From the NCBI GenBank assembly GCA_947447985.1, contig CANFLX010000007.1, positions 1 through 64,000 of the forward strand: a stretch of DNA of 64,000 bases, read 5' to 3'. The notes below the pieces were generated by a model that saw nothing but the letters and a program-made list of their open reading frames with translations, was not told where the DNA came from and did no database searches. This document shows, piece by piece, positions 41,613-53,200 of this stretch (positions are counted from its first letter, which is position 1; each line of letters opens with the position of its first letter). This DNA comes from Comamonadaceae bacterium (GTDB lineage Bacteria; Pseudomonadota; Gammaproteobacteria; Burkholderiales; Burkholderiaceae_C). The translations under genes were made by a program, and so were the position numbers.

Positions 41613-41963
41613 CTAAGTGCAGGGGTAAACCGTGCTTAAAGCGTTGTGCACCACCAGTTGCACCGGCATGTCGGCCTCGTACAGGTCGGCATGGCGGCGC
41701 AGCTCGGCGTCAAACAACTCGCGGGCCATGCGCGGCTCCAGGCGGCGGCTGAGCTGGCAGATGCTGGGCTTGGCGCCTGCGCGCACCGCCTGGGCTTGGG
41801 CTTCTAGCGCGCCTTCGAGCACGCCCACCAGGTAATACAGCGCATAGACGTCGCCTTGCTTTTCGTTTTTCTCGAGGGTGCGCAACTCGCGCAAGCTCAT
41901 GGCACTTGCGCCTTGGGCGATTCCCAACCACAGGGCCAGGGCCAGTGAAAGCCATCGGTACAT
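41613..41963 (-). CDS. Periplasmic hypothetical protein
   Basis: Signal peptide MYRWLSLALALWLGIAQGASA; 116 aa. Confidence 0.7.
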   Translation of the reverse strand: MYRWLSLALALWLGIAQGASAMSLRELRTLEKNEKQGDVYALYYLVGVLEGALEAQAQAVRAGAKPSICQLSRRLEPRMARELFDAELRRHADLYEADMPVQLVVHNALSTVYPCT

Positions 41964-42064
41964 CGTTTTCCTCCAGTTTGTGGTGCGGCAACAATAGCCA
42001 GACTGTGCCAGAAGCCCAATTCCTTGCAGGCGCCAAGGGCAGGGGCGACTCCTACAATGGCCGC

Positions 42065-43204
42065 ATGGCACGACCTTTTGACGTTTGTATCCGTGGCGCA
42101 GGCATTGTCGGGCGCACCTTGGCCCTGAAATTGGCCGCCCAGCGCTTGCGCGTGGCGCTGGTGGACACGCATGCCTCGGCGCGCCCCGATGGTCACAGCG
42201 ACGTGCGTGCCTATGCGCTCAACCCCGCCTCTCGCGCCCTGTTGCAAAACCTGCGCTGCTGGCCCGACCCACTGCATGCCACACCCGTGCTGGCCATGCA
42301 GGTGCTGGGCGACGCGGGCGGCGAGACGCGGTTTGAGGCCGACGCAAACTCGGCCGAAGCCCTGAATTGGATCGTGGACGTGCCCGAGCTGGAGAAATTG
42401 CTCGCCGCCGCCGTTGGGTTTCAGGGCTTGATTGACGTGGTGGCTGCGCCCCAGGCTGCGCCACTCACGGTGGTCTGCGAAGGCAAGTCCAGCGCAACCC
42501 GCGAAGAATTTGGCGTTGAATTTGTGGCCCGACCCTACGCCCAGTGGGCGCTGGCCGCACGGGTGGAGTGCGCTGTGCCCCACGGCCAGGTGGCACGCCA
42601 GTGGTTTGCGCGTCCTGACGGCGAGGGCGAAATCGTGGCCCTGCTGCCGCTAGGTGGCGCGCAAGGCACGCAGTGCGCGCTGGTGTGGTCTGCACCGCCC
42701 GAGCGTGTGCAGGCTTTGCAGGCGCTGGACGCCACCGCCTTTTGCGAACAACTGCACATTGCCAGCCAAGACGCCTTGGGCGCAATGACGCTGACCAGCG
42801 AGCGCCAAATCTGGCCCCTGCAGCATTCGCAGGCGGCGCACTGGTGCGGCAGCAATGCCCAAGGTGCTTGGGTGCTGGCCGGTGACTCGGCACACGCCGT
42901 GCATCCCTTGGCCGGCCAGGGGCTCAACCTGGGTTTGGGCGACGTGGCCGAGCTGTGCGCCGTGTTGGAGGCGCGCCCCTATTGGCGCAGCGTGGGCGAT
43001 CTGCGCCTGCTGCGCGCTTATGAACGCGCCCGCAAAACCGAGCTGGCGCTGATTGGTGGCGCAGGCGACGCACTGCAACAACTTTTTTCCCGCAACGGCG
43101 AGTGGGCGCGTAGCCTGCGCAACGCGGGCATGCGTGCCTTTGAACGCAGCGGCCCCCTGAAAGCCTGGGTCTCGCGCCGCGCCATGGGTTTGCGCAGCCG
43201 CTGA
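42065..43204 (+). CDS. UbiH/UbiF-type FAD-dependent monooxygenase
   Basis: FDVCIRGAGIVGRTLALKLA, VLAGDSAHAVHPLAGQGLNLGLGD. Confidence 0.92.
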   Translation: MARPFDVCIRGAGIVGRTLALKLAAQRLRVALVDTHASARPDGHSDVRAYALNPASRALLQNLRCWPDPLHATPVLAMQVLGDAGGETRFEADANSAEALNWIVDVPELEKLLAAAVGFQGLIDVVAAPQAAPLTVVCEGKSSATREEFGVEFVARPYAQWALAARVECAVPHGQVARQWFARPDGEGEIVALLPLGGAQGTQCALVWSAPPERVQALQALDATAFCEQLHIASQDALGAMTLTSERQIWPLQHSQAAHWCGSNAQGAWVLAGDSAHAVHPLAGQGLNLGLGDVAELCAVLEARPYWRSVGDLRLLRAYERARKTELALIGGAGDALQQLFSRNGEWARSLRNAGMRAFERSGPLKAWVSRRAMGLRSR

Positions 43205-43251
43205 GGCCCGTTGTTCCCTTGCATTTACCCTTAATTACTGATTCATTGCCC

Positions 43252-43977
43252 ATGCAAAAAACGATCAAATGCTTGCTGCTGGCGCTGCTCACCGCGCTCA
43301 GCCTGGGCGCGCTGGCCCAAGAGGCCGCCATTCGCAAAAACATTGCAGCGCGCCTGCCCCAGCTCAAGTCCATCGACGAAGTGCGCGCCTCGCCCATGCC
43401 GGGGCTGTTTGAGGTGCGCGTCAATGGCACCGAGATTTACTACTCGGACGCCCAGGGCAACTACCTGATCGAGGGCAACCTGATCGACACGCGCAACCGG
43501 CGCAACCTGACCGACGAGCGCATTGAAAAGCTCACCGCCATCAAGTTTGATAGCCTGCCTTTGAAGGACGCTTTCACCATCGTGCGTGGCAACGGCGAGC
43601 GCAAAATTGCCGTGTTTGAAGACCCCAACTGCGGCTACTGCAAGCGCTTTGAGCGCGACCTGCAAAAGGTAGACAACGTCACCATCTATCTTTTCTTGTA
43701 CCCCATCCTGGGCGCCGATTCCACCGAAAAATCCAAGGCCATCTGGTGCGCACGCGACCGCGGCCAGGCCTGGCAAGACTGGATGCTGCGCGACCAAACA
43801 GCACCCGCCGCCGCCGCCATGTGCGACACCAGCGCCTTGGCGCGCAATGTGGACGTGGGCCGCAAACACAAGATCAATGGCACGCCCACTTTGATGTTTA
43901 CCAACGGCGCACGTGTGCCGGGTGCCGTGGACAGCAAAAAGATTGAACAAATGTTGACTGACGCCGCCAAAGGCTAA
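43252..43977 (+). CDS. dsbC: Thiol:disulfide interchange protein DsbC
   Basis: Signal peptide; FEDPNCGYCKRFERDL active site; NGTPTLMFTNG. Confidence 0.95.
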   Translation: MQKTIKCLLLALLTALSLGALAQEAAIRKNIAARLPQLKSIDEVRASPMPGLFEVRVNGTEIYYSDAQGNYLIEGNLIDTRNRRNLTDERIEKLTAIKFDSLPLKDAFTIVRGNGERKIAVFEDPNCGYCKRFERDLQKVDNVTIYLFLYPILGADSTEKSKAIWCARDRGQAWQDWMLRDQTAPAAAAMCDTSALARNVDVGRKHKINGTPTLMFTNGARVPGAVDSKKIEQMLTDAAKG

Positions 43978-43981
43978 ACCC

Positions 43982-45805
43982 ATGCCCCGCAAAGCCGCAG
44001 CCACTGCCCGCACTACCGGCACTACCAGCACTTCTGATTGGGCCGTGCATTACCGAATTGAAGCCGCCAGCCTGCACGCCCATTTGTGGCGCGTGACCCT
44101 GACCATTGCGCGCCCCGCCGCGATGCAAACGCTGCGCTTGCCGGTGTGGATTCCGGGCAGTTATATGGTGCGTGAGTTTGCAAAACACCTGCAACACCTG
44201 CAATGCCGCCAAGGCCAAAAAACGCTGGCCGTGACCCAGCTCGATAAAGCCACGTGGCAGCTGTCCTGCGACACCACCCAAGCCCTGCAAGTGCAGTACG
44301 AGGTCTATGCCTTTGACAACTCGGTGCGCACCAGCTGGCTGGACAGCGCGCGCGGTTTTTTCAATGCCACCAGCCTGTGCCTGATGGCCGAGGGCGCTGC
44401 TGACTTGCCCCATGCGCTGGAGCTGGTGCGCCACCCGCACATGGCGGGCTGGAATGTAGCCACCGGCCTGCCCCCCGTGGCCGTGGACAAAGCCGGCTTT
44501 GGCCGCTACCAGGCCGCACACTACGACGAGCTGGCCGACTGCCCCGTGGAAATGGGCGCGTTTTGGAGCGGCACTTTCAAGGCCTGTGGTGTGCCCCATA
44601 GGCTGGTGGTGGCGGGTGCGCTGCCGTCGTTTGATGGTGAGCGCCTGCTGCGCGACGCACAAAAAATTTGCGAAACCCAGCTGCGCTTTTGGCATGCGGG
44701 TGGCGACGCTGCTGCCACCGTCTCGCCCAAGCAGGTGCCGTTTGGCCACTATGTGTTCATGCTCAATGTGGTGGACGACAGCTACGGCGGGCTGGAGCAC
44801 CGCAACTCCACCGCGCTCATTGCCGCGCGGCGCGACTTGCCGCGCGTGGGCGAGGCCAAAACGTCGGAGGGCTACACCACGCTCTTGGGGCTGATCAGCC
44901 ACGAATACTTTCATACCTGGAACGTCAAGCGCCTGCGCCCCGCCGAGTTTGCGCGCTACGACTATGCGCAAGAAAACTACACCGAGCTGCTTTGGTTTTT
45001 TGAAGGCTTTACCAGCTACTACGACGACCTGCTCTTGCGCCGCGCGGGTTTGATCGACGACACCGTGTACTTCAAGCTGCTCACCAAAACCATCAACCAA
45101 GTGCTGCAAGCCCCCGGGCGCGCCGTGCAAACGGTGGCGCAGGCCAGTTTTGACGCGTGGGTCAAGTACTACCGCCAAGACGAAAACACCGCCAACGCCA
45201 CCGTGAGCTACTACACCAAAGGTGCGCTGGTGGCCCTGTGCCTGGATCTGAGCCTGCGCGCCGAGGGCCACACCACCCTAGACGCGGTGATGCGCGGCCT
45301 GTGGCAGCGCTGCGCGGCCGGCCCCATGGCCGAGGCCGACTTGCTGGCCGTGTTGCACGAGTTAAGCGGCCGCAGCTGGACCAAAGAAATCAAGGCCTGG
45401 GTGCACAGCACCCGCGAGCTGCCACTCAAAGCCCTGCTGCAAGCGCAGCAACTGCAAGTGCACGAAGACGCGGCCCAAATGGCCCAAAGTCTGGGCCTGC
45501 GTGCGGCCGAGGCGGGGGGCACTGTCACCGTGAAGGTGGTGCTGCGCGGCGGCGCGGCAGAAGCCGCTGGCTTTGCGGCGGGTGACGAATGGTTGGGCCT
45601 GGAAGTGGGTGCGCGTGGCCAGCAGGGTGCGTGGCGGCTCAACAAGCTAGACGACCTGGCCTTGCTCTTGGGCACCGAGCGCCGCGCCACGGCACTGGTG
45701 TCGCGCGACAAGCGCCTCTTGCGCCTGCCCCTGCGTGTGCCGCAGGGCGTGCGCACCTGGCGCATTGCCAACCCAGCGCGCCCCTCAGGCCTCTGGCCTG
45801 TCTAA
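43982..45805 (+). CDS. M61 family (glycyl aminopeptidase-type) peptidase
   Basis: LISHEYFHTWNVKRLRP HEXXH; PDZ-like C-terminus. Confidence 0.93.
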   Translation: MPRKAAATARTTGTTSTSDWAVHYRIEAASLHAHLWRVTLTIARPAAMQTLRLPVWIPGSYMVREFAKHLQHLQCRQGQKTLAVTQLDKATWQLSCDTTQALQVQYEVYAFDNSVRTSWLDSARGFFNATSLCLMAEGAADLPHALELVRHPHMAGWNVATGLPPVAVDKAGFGRYQAAHYDELADCPVEMGAFWSGTFKACGVPHRLVVAGALPSFDGERLLRDAQKICETQLRFWHAGGDAAATVSPKQVPFGHYVFMLNVVDDSYGGLEHRNSTALIAARRDLPRVGEAKTSEGYTTLLGLISHEYFHTWNVKRLRPAEFARYDYAQENYTELLWFFEGFTSYYDDLLLRRAGLIDDTVYFKLLTKTINQVLQAPGRAVQTVAQASFDAWVKYYRQDENTANATVSYYTKGALVALCLDLSLRAEGHTTLDAVMRGLWQRCAAGPMAEADLLAVLHELSGRSWTKEIKAWVHSTRELPLKALLQAQQLQVHEDAAQMAQSLGLRAAEAGGTVTVKVVLRGGAAEAAGFAAGDEWLGLEVGARGQQGAWRLNKLDDLALLLGTERRATALVSRDKRLLRLPLRVPQGVRTWRIANPARPSGLWPV

Positions 45806-46143
45806 AGCAAGCGCGCGGCTTTCAGGCCGCGGGCGATGGCGCAATAGCCATCGCGCAACAAAGACTCGTTCCATTGCTCTTTGGTCATGAACTTGTCGGC
45901 AAACGCCTGCGCCTCTTTGTCGCCCAGCGATTTGCGCAAAGCCTCTAAGTTCTTTTGGTAGGTCATCACATCGCGTTTGCACTGGTCGACGATGAACGAA
46001 GGGGGCGGCGTGGCCCCGGAGTTGCCTGCTGAATTTGCCGCACCAGCGGTTGAAAACAAGACAGCATATAGAAACAAGGAAGCAAGCAACTTGCGCTGAT
46101 GCGTATGCAAGTCGCGGGAATTTCTGTCGGTAACGCGTTGCAT
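45802..46143 (-). CDS. Small exported hypothetical protein
   Basis: Hydrophobic N-terminal segment; CKRDVMTYQKNLEALRKSLGDKEAQAFADKFMTKEQWNESLLRDGYCAIARGLKAA. Confidence 0.6.
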   Translation of the reverse strand: MQRVTDRNSRDLHTHQRKLLASLFLYAVLFSTAGAANSAGNSGATPPPSFIVDQCKRDVMTYQKNLEALRKSLGDKEAQAFADKFMTKEQWNESLLRDGYCAIARGLKAARLL

Positions 46144-46269
46144 ATTGACTCCAGGAAAACTCCGCTAGCTCGAGGCTATGCCAAACGGCAAGGCCTTACT
46201 CGGTTGATGGATCGGCAAGATCAACGGATCAGGAAGAGTGCGTAGCCATATTCAAGCATTTAGCTAACT

Positions 46270-46309
46270 ATTTGGCAAGTTGATATGTTGTTAATTTTAA
46301 TTGCCAAAT
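46270..46309. promoter_or_regulatory. Putative operator: 9-bp inverted repeat in AT-rich leader
   Basis: ATTTGGCAA (46270-46278) ... TTGCCAAAT (46301-46309) upstream of the T1SS locus. Confidence 0.45.
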
Positions 46310-46417
46310 TAATATTTGTAATGTAAAATGCAAGTAAAATGGTAATCTTCGTCTTCTATGAATGTTGCATTCGCCACTCATTTCGCGAAACAACTAGTTG
46401 CAAAAGGGATGTGAACG

Positions 46418-46777
46418 ATGTTGGGGGGTCGTAAGTACATGGCTGCGGGAAGATCGAAAGGCCCAGCGGAAGCGGGCGACCTTTCGTGGATGCGTCATGC
46501 CAGACGTCAGTTAGATCTATTGAGGCACTGGAACCGCACGGACATCACAGCTCGCTTTAGCTGCGCGGTAATGATGCTGAGCAATATCAATGCGCTGTGG
46601 AATGAGGCGCTCCGGAATATTGATGCACCGCGCAAGACCGTCATCCCGCTGGCGGCGCGTCTAAATCGGCCTCTTTTGATAGGGGAACGGCCGTCAAAGA
46701 ATGCGACAGCTCAACATAGGCGTGGACAACACCTTCTCCATTTTGAGCCAAGTTTATTGAGATTTAGTCATGGCTAA
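46418..46777 (+). CDS. Hypothetical protein, first ORF of the T1SS locus
   Basis: ATG with upstream AAAAGGGA; overlaps the next ORF by 8 nt. Confidence 0.45.
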   Translation: MLGGRKYMAAGRSKGPAEAGDLSWMRHARRQLDLLRHWNRTDITARFSCAVMMLSNINALWNEALRNIDAPRKTVIPLAARLNRPLLIGERPSKNATAQHRRGQHLLHFEPSLLRFSHG

Positions 46778-47288
46778 ATACATTCGTCTTCTTTACATTT
46801 TGACGTTGATTGGTGGCTCATTTCCGGCCTCAATCGTGCGCGCTCAAACGCACGTCAAGCCGGGTGAAACAGTTACCCAACTAGGCGAGCAGCTTCAAAT
46901 GCAGTGCGGCGACTTCAAAGTTGTTTTGACATGTCGGCATAGCGATGAAATTGCTACCCGTCAGCGTAAATATCCAAGGCTTTGCAATGACAACACACTT
47001 ACGTTCATTAAAAAAGATGGAAGTTCTAAAGTTTTTGGAACTTACGAATCAGGCCGGCATCGGGACAAAACACCAGTAGACGCGTCTTGCCAACAGTACC
47101 TGCCTATCAATAAGTATCTGGTGTCGGTGCCGCTAAATGACACAGCCGCCACTCAAGTCGTACTACTTAATCAAGACGCTTTTGAGGTGACCAAGCGCAC
47201 TGAACCGAAAACTGCTGACTACAACGAGATCAAGTCACTCTCGCGCGTTGCGATAAGGGAGGTGGCAGCATGGCAACAACGGCGGTAA
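46770..47288 (+). CDS. Small exported protein, unknown function
   Basis: Signal peptide MAKYIRLLYILTLIGGSFPASIVRAQ; 4 Cys in mature part; overlaps the giant gene start by 19 nt. Confidence 0.7.
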   Translation: MAKYIRLLYILTLIGGSFPASIVRAQTHVKPGETVTQLGEQLQMQCGDFKVVLTCRHSDEIATRQRKYPRLCNDNTLTFIKKDGSSKVFGTYESGRHRDKTPVDASCQQYLPINKYLVSVPLNDTAATQVVLLNQDAFEVTKRTEPKTADYNEIKSLSRVAIREVAAWQQRR

Positions 47289-50200
47289 ATTGGAGTCACA
47301 TGAATGATTCCAATCGTGACACATCTCCAGCATCAGCAGCGACTATCAACGACGTAATCAACAAAATCATCGTCGAAGGCACAAGGCAGGACCTGACGCC
47401 TCACGACATTGGCTATTTGCTGGCAATGGTAAATTTAGAGTCCGGCTTCAATCCGAACGCTGCAAATCCAACGTCGTCGGCATCTGGTTTAGGTCAATTT
47501 ATAGATAGCACTGGTCGCAGCTATGGTTTAGACGACACAAATCGCTGGAAAGTTGATGCGCAAGTAATTGCTCTGGTAAGGATATACATTGACGACAAAG
47601 CTATTGCGGAAAAAAATGGATTGGGCGATGCCGGTATCTACGGAGCGCACCACGATGGGGCTGCCGGTGTACTAAAGGCTGACGCGCCTGGGATTGAGCT
47701 TGCACATACCAAAGTTCTACCAAAAGTTGCTGCATATGAAGCACTGGTCAAGGACAAGATTTCATCTGGGGAAGTTGATGTGTCCAGTGTGGCAAACAAT
47801 GCGTTGCCACTAGCTGAGTCGGTGACACCCGCCACTACTCCCACCGGCCACTGGGAAGACACCACCCAATGGGACGAGATGGGCAACGTCATCCAATCAG
47901 GCCCACGCGTCTGGGTACCCGATGACACCCCAACCATCCGCCCCACAGCAGGCGCAGGCGCAGGCCGTGGCAAAGTCAACCCACCTTCAGTTGAAACTGA
48001 ATCGGACCCATCCACCGTACCGTCCAATCACCCCACCGCCACCCAAATCAGCGCAGATGGCACCACCGCCGCACTGCCCAACGGACAGGTCATCCACGCA
48101 GGCCCTGGCGGCAAGCTCGATATTGATGTCGACGGCATCCTGACCGTTAGCCGCCCGGCGCAAGGCTGGGCCAACGCGGACGGCAGCGCTGCCGACATTC
48201 GGCAGATCACCACCTACGAGGCTTCAGGTGCGCAGATCGGCACATCGATAGCGCAGCAACTGTCCGGTGAGGCCGCCGCGACAGAAAACTATTCCCAGCG
48301 CACCATTCATGTCCCGCAAGCTGATGGCAGCACCTCCGAGGTCCAAACCCACTTCCAAGCCGGTGTGGGCTGGGTGGACGAGTCAGGCCAAATGGTGCTC
48401 AGCCTTAAAGACGCACAAGCGCAGTACGACGCCAAAGCCGCGAATCCGATCGCTGGCGTTAGCGCGGAAAACGACTACCTCCCTAGCGGGCCTAAGGGAC
48501 AGGACCAAGCAATTCCGCAAACCGTCAAACCCGCCGATCCTGAACCTCATGTGCAATCGGAGCAAGGCGGCGACTTTCAGAGTGCGCTGCTTGATGCCTT
48601 TAGCAAGCCTTCGCCATCCGCCGGACTGGGCACCGCAGCCCAACTCGCCAGCCTGGACACAGGAACAGTGAGTGATGCAGGCAATGGCTTGGCGGACCCG
48701 CAAACCACTGCAAATCACACAGGCAGCCCTGCACAAAAACCAGCAGACACGACCGACTACGCCCAGGCCAACAACGCTGCCTCCATCCTGAACCTGGCCA
48801 ACAGTCTTTCGAACCTGAGCCACTTCAGCCAACTCAGCGACACCGCCAAGCTCAACAGCTTGGTGGCCTTGTACAACCAAATCGACCACCTGGGCAGCGG
48901 ATTGGCCACGCTGAACAACCTCCCGCTCAGTACCGGCGTCAGTGTGGGCAATGGCAATCTTGCGGGTGATATGAGCACCTACGGTGCGGGTCTGTCCTTT
49001 ATCAACAGCCTGCAGGGGAACGATGCCATTGCGCAAGTTAGTAGCGCGGCGTCGTTTGCCAATGCCATCTCGGGCAGCAACGTGGTTCCTATCCCGGGAA
49101 TCATGGCGCTTAACCTGCTGGACTCCATGCAGAGCGGCAATGCGGTAAGCGTCCTGTCCAGTGTGGTGGCGTTTATACCGGGCTGGGGTCAGGCCGCCAG
49201 CATTGTCATCAGCGTGCTCGGAGGTAGCCTGTTGAGCCCACCTCCACCGCCCCCTCCTGCGGGTCATGTGGTCTTTGGTTGGGACGAGTCCGGCCAAATT
49301 ACCCACACGCTGGATTTTGAGCAGAGCAAGGGCGGACCTGCCGCCACGCAAATTGCGCAGAGCGTGCAAACTCTGTTGGAGAACGTGGTCGCCAGCATCA
49401 ACAGTCAGGCACCGGACGCGTCGCAGCACGTGGCGCTCAACCCCTACCGCATGCCAAGCATTAGTTTTGCGGATGGGCATACATGGCTGTACATGGAGCA
49501 GGCCGATGGCAACTCCTTGAAGCTCGACATCAACTCAAGCAACCTCGCGCAGGATTTGGTGCAGGCGCTCGCTAGCAACGGAGGCCTTTTGCCCCAGTGG
49601 CAGGTACAGACACTGCAAGCCCACTTACAGTCTTTGCACGAAAGTGAAGCCGCACCAGAGCAGATTGCCGCTGAACGCAATTCCGCCATTGCAGAAGCCA
49701 CTATGGCCGGGCACACCGCACAAGAGGGCACCCAAGCCTTTGCGCTACAGGGTAACGCGGTGGAGAGCGCTGACTTCAAGACCCAGAGCTTTGGCGCGCT
49801 GGTGGTCAAGATTGACGCAGTGTTGGACGCCGTGCAGCACCATGCAGATAGAGTGCAAGCCACCGCACAGGACATTGCAAGCACCCACATCCTCAAAAAC
49901 ACGGACAGCGATGCCTATCTTGAAACTACCCAGTGGGTGAGCGCCACCGATGCGCAGGGCAAGCTGCAAGGTATTTTGGTGATCGATCACAACAACAATG
50001 GTCAGATCGAAACCAGTGACATCCTGAACCTGGGCGGCAATGCAGGTCAGGCGGGTAATGCGACAGATGAAGCCCAACAAGCAAGCGCGAACGCCGCCTT
50101 GCAACGCAACAACGCCCTCTGGCTCGATGCCAACGGCGACGGCATGTTGAACCCTGGCGACCCAGCCTTTGCGGCTATCAAACTGTGGGTCGATGTGCAA

Positions 50201-53200
50201 AGCAACGGGCTGGTGGACCAAGATGAGTTGCGGAGCCTTTCGAGCGTCGGCATCACCAGCATCAACCTCAAGACGGGTGAAGTCACCTACAGCGCGACCG
50301 ACGCGCACGGCCAAACGGTAGAAGGCCACACCGCTTTGACCGCGCTCACTTTGAGCAGCGAGACTTCGGGCGTCATGGCGACGCACATCCAAAAAGTCAA
50401 TGCGGATGGCAGGCTGTCCGATACCGGCGCAGGCGAAGTCATTGCACATGAGGGCTACCAAGGCCAAACCTACACCGCTGTAAGCACGGATGAGGCCGGT
50501 AACGTGACCGGTGGAGGCTGGGGCAAGGTACGGGAACAAACCTACGAGCAGCAGGCCCTGCGCACCGGTGACTGGGAAGGCACCGCCGACCAAGAGGCCC
50601 ACCGCCATGGCGGCACAAATGTGGCGGGTGCACCTAGCGAGACAAACGCTACGGGCTCGACGGATTTGGGCGTGCCTCTAAGAGTGCCCAAGCCTATAGC
50701 GCAAAGCACCATCACCGCGGGCGACGCGCGGGTGGTGAGCGATGCACCTTTGCCCGCTGTGTCTGGGTCGGATAAGGCACAAACGAACCCACCAACTAAC
50801 GCACAAACCGTAATCGCAGCGGGCGACATACGAATTAAGAGCAATGTCCCCTCTCCAAACACCGCCGCCGCAGTGCTGCGCCCCTCGGTGCCACCCTTGG
50901 GCTTTGTGCCCTCGAGACAAAATTCGGTACAAGGCCAAGTCCTCGCAGTGACTGAGGGCATGATCGAGAGTTCCCAAAGCGCACTGTTCAGTCTGGGTGC
51001 CAATGCCGGTCTGGGCGTGCTAACGGCCGTGGGCCTGGGCGCCGTGCAAAGTGCACAAGCCTTTGAACGTCCGATGCTCGTTAGTGACATTGGGCCTCTG
51101 GATGCAAGCGCACTTCAATTTGTGGTGACTAGCGCCAACATGTTCGCCCCGAAGTTCGCAGGCAGCTTGGAGTCCGCAGTCACAGTCGGCTACACCACTG
51201 CCAGCGCTTTTCAGCACGTTGACTTGGGAACCTTCCATGTCGAACCTATTGTGAATAGGCCTGTGCTGGCTCTACCCGCACAAAACCTCAACCCAGCTCC
51301 TACCAGCACGCCACAGGATCAAAACCCTGATAAGTTCACTGCTGCTGGCTTGACTGCTAGCGTCTTCGTGACGCTCGCACATTCGGTACCAACAAGCCAT
51401 GATCCTGCGAGTCAGCCCTCGACAGCGGATTCTGGTACCCCAAATTTATTGACGCTGGACTACCCCGAAGTCCAAGGCGAGACTTTGCCTGGCACGGAGG
51501 ATGTCGTTTTGCGCCTGACGCAGTCAGTGCTTCTGGCCAACGACCGCACGATCAATGTCAGCGCCTATTCGGATCAGCATAGCTTGACCATTACCGCGGT
51601 GTCATCGCCCCAACACGGTCAGGTGAGCCTGGTCAACGGAGAAGTATTGTTTGCGCCGGATTTGAATTTTCACGGGACGGCAAGCTTTAGCTACACCGTC
51701 ACAGACCAGTATGGCCTCATGGCCACGGCAAGCGCTACTTTGCACATTGCTGCTGCCAACGACGCGCCCGTCACCCTGGGTGAGACTGCAAACAGTCAGG
51801 AGGATACGGGGCTGTTGATCACCCAGGCCCAACTTTTGGCCAATGACAGCGATGTGGATGTGGCCACCGACGGCCAAGTGCTCTCCATCAGCCGCGTGGG
51901 CGAAGCCCAGCACGGGACGGTGTGGCTCGATGGGCAGGGGAACTTGCGGTTTATCCCTGAAGCCAACTACCACGGCCCTGCGCAGTTCATCTACTGGGTG
52001 AGCGACGGTACGGCTGTAAACGGGGGCGGTGCGGAAACACCCGCCACGGTGAAATTGACGGTCAGCGCGGTCAATGACATGCCGGTGGCGGTTGGTGAGA
52101 CGATTGAAATCCTGGAAGATCAGACACTTCTGATTGCCCAGTCTGCGCTGCTACAAAACGACACGGACGTTGACACAGTGACCGATGGGCAGGTTCTTTC
52201 GATCACTGCCGTGGCCAACGCGCAGCATGGCACGGTGACCCTGCGTAACGATGGCACGATTGCGTTTGTGCCGGATGCCAACTTCTTTGGCACCGCAAGC
52301 TTTGACTACTGGGTGGATGATGGTGCGGGTGGTTCTGCCATAGCCACCGCAGTCTTGCAAATTGCGAGCGTGAACGATGCGCCTATGGCCTTGGGAGAGA
52401 CGATTCAGTCCCAAGAAGACACTCTTCTGACCATTACGACGGCGTCATTGCTGCAAAACGACACTGACATTGACAACCCGCATAGAGATTTGAAGATCGC
52501 GCGAGTGGAGTCAGGTACCCACGGCAGCGTGATCCTCAACGCCAATGGCGATGTAGTGTTCACGCCCGATGCAGATTACAACAATACTGATGCCACGCAG
52601 GCAGCGACTTTTACTTACTGGGTGAAGGATCCCGACGGGGCAGAGTCCAACCCGGTCACCACAAAAATCATGCTCTCTGCCGTGAACGATGCGCCGGTAG
52701 CGCAGGCCGAGACGGTCGCTGGTGCCAGTGAAGATGCAGCTTTTCACATTAACAAAAACCTGCTGTTGGCCAACGACACCGACATTGACGACGCACACAG
52801 CGCATTAAGTCTTTCCTGGGTGGGTGGTTCAACGGGCGGTGTGGTGAGTTTGGATGTCGACGGAAATGTCGTGTTCACGCCCGCTGCCAACTTCAACGGC
52901 AATGCCAGTTTCTTGTACCGGGTGCGTGATGCTGCGGGTCTGGAGTCGGCGACGGTGCAGACCATTATTCCAGTGGCATCAGTCAACGACGCACCGGTGG
53001 CGGTGGATGACCAATTTCAAACCTATAACAACGCAACGATGACGGTCAGCTTTAACCAGTTGGCTGGCAACGATTTCGATGTCGATGATCAACAGCTGAC
53101 AGTGTCAGCAGTTCGGGATCATGTGATCGGCGGACAAACGAATGGCCACGCGCAAATCGTCAACGGACAGGTGCAGTTTGTGGCCAATCCAAACTTTACC

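Noticed and set aside
43898-45271. 457-aa minus-strand ORF opposite the M61 peptidase
   Set aside because: Shadow ORF; the plus strand has HEXXH and the full M61 sequence.
48383-49480. 365-aa minus-strand ORF inside the giant gene
   Set aside because: Antisense shadow ORF of the giant CDS; no recognisable motifs.
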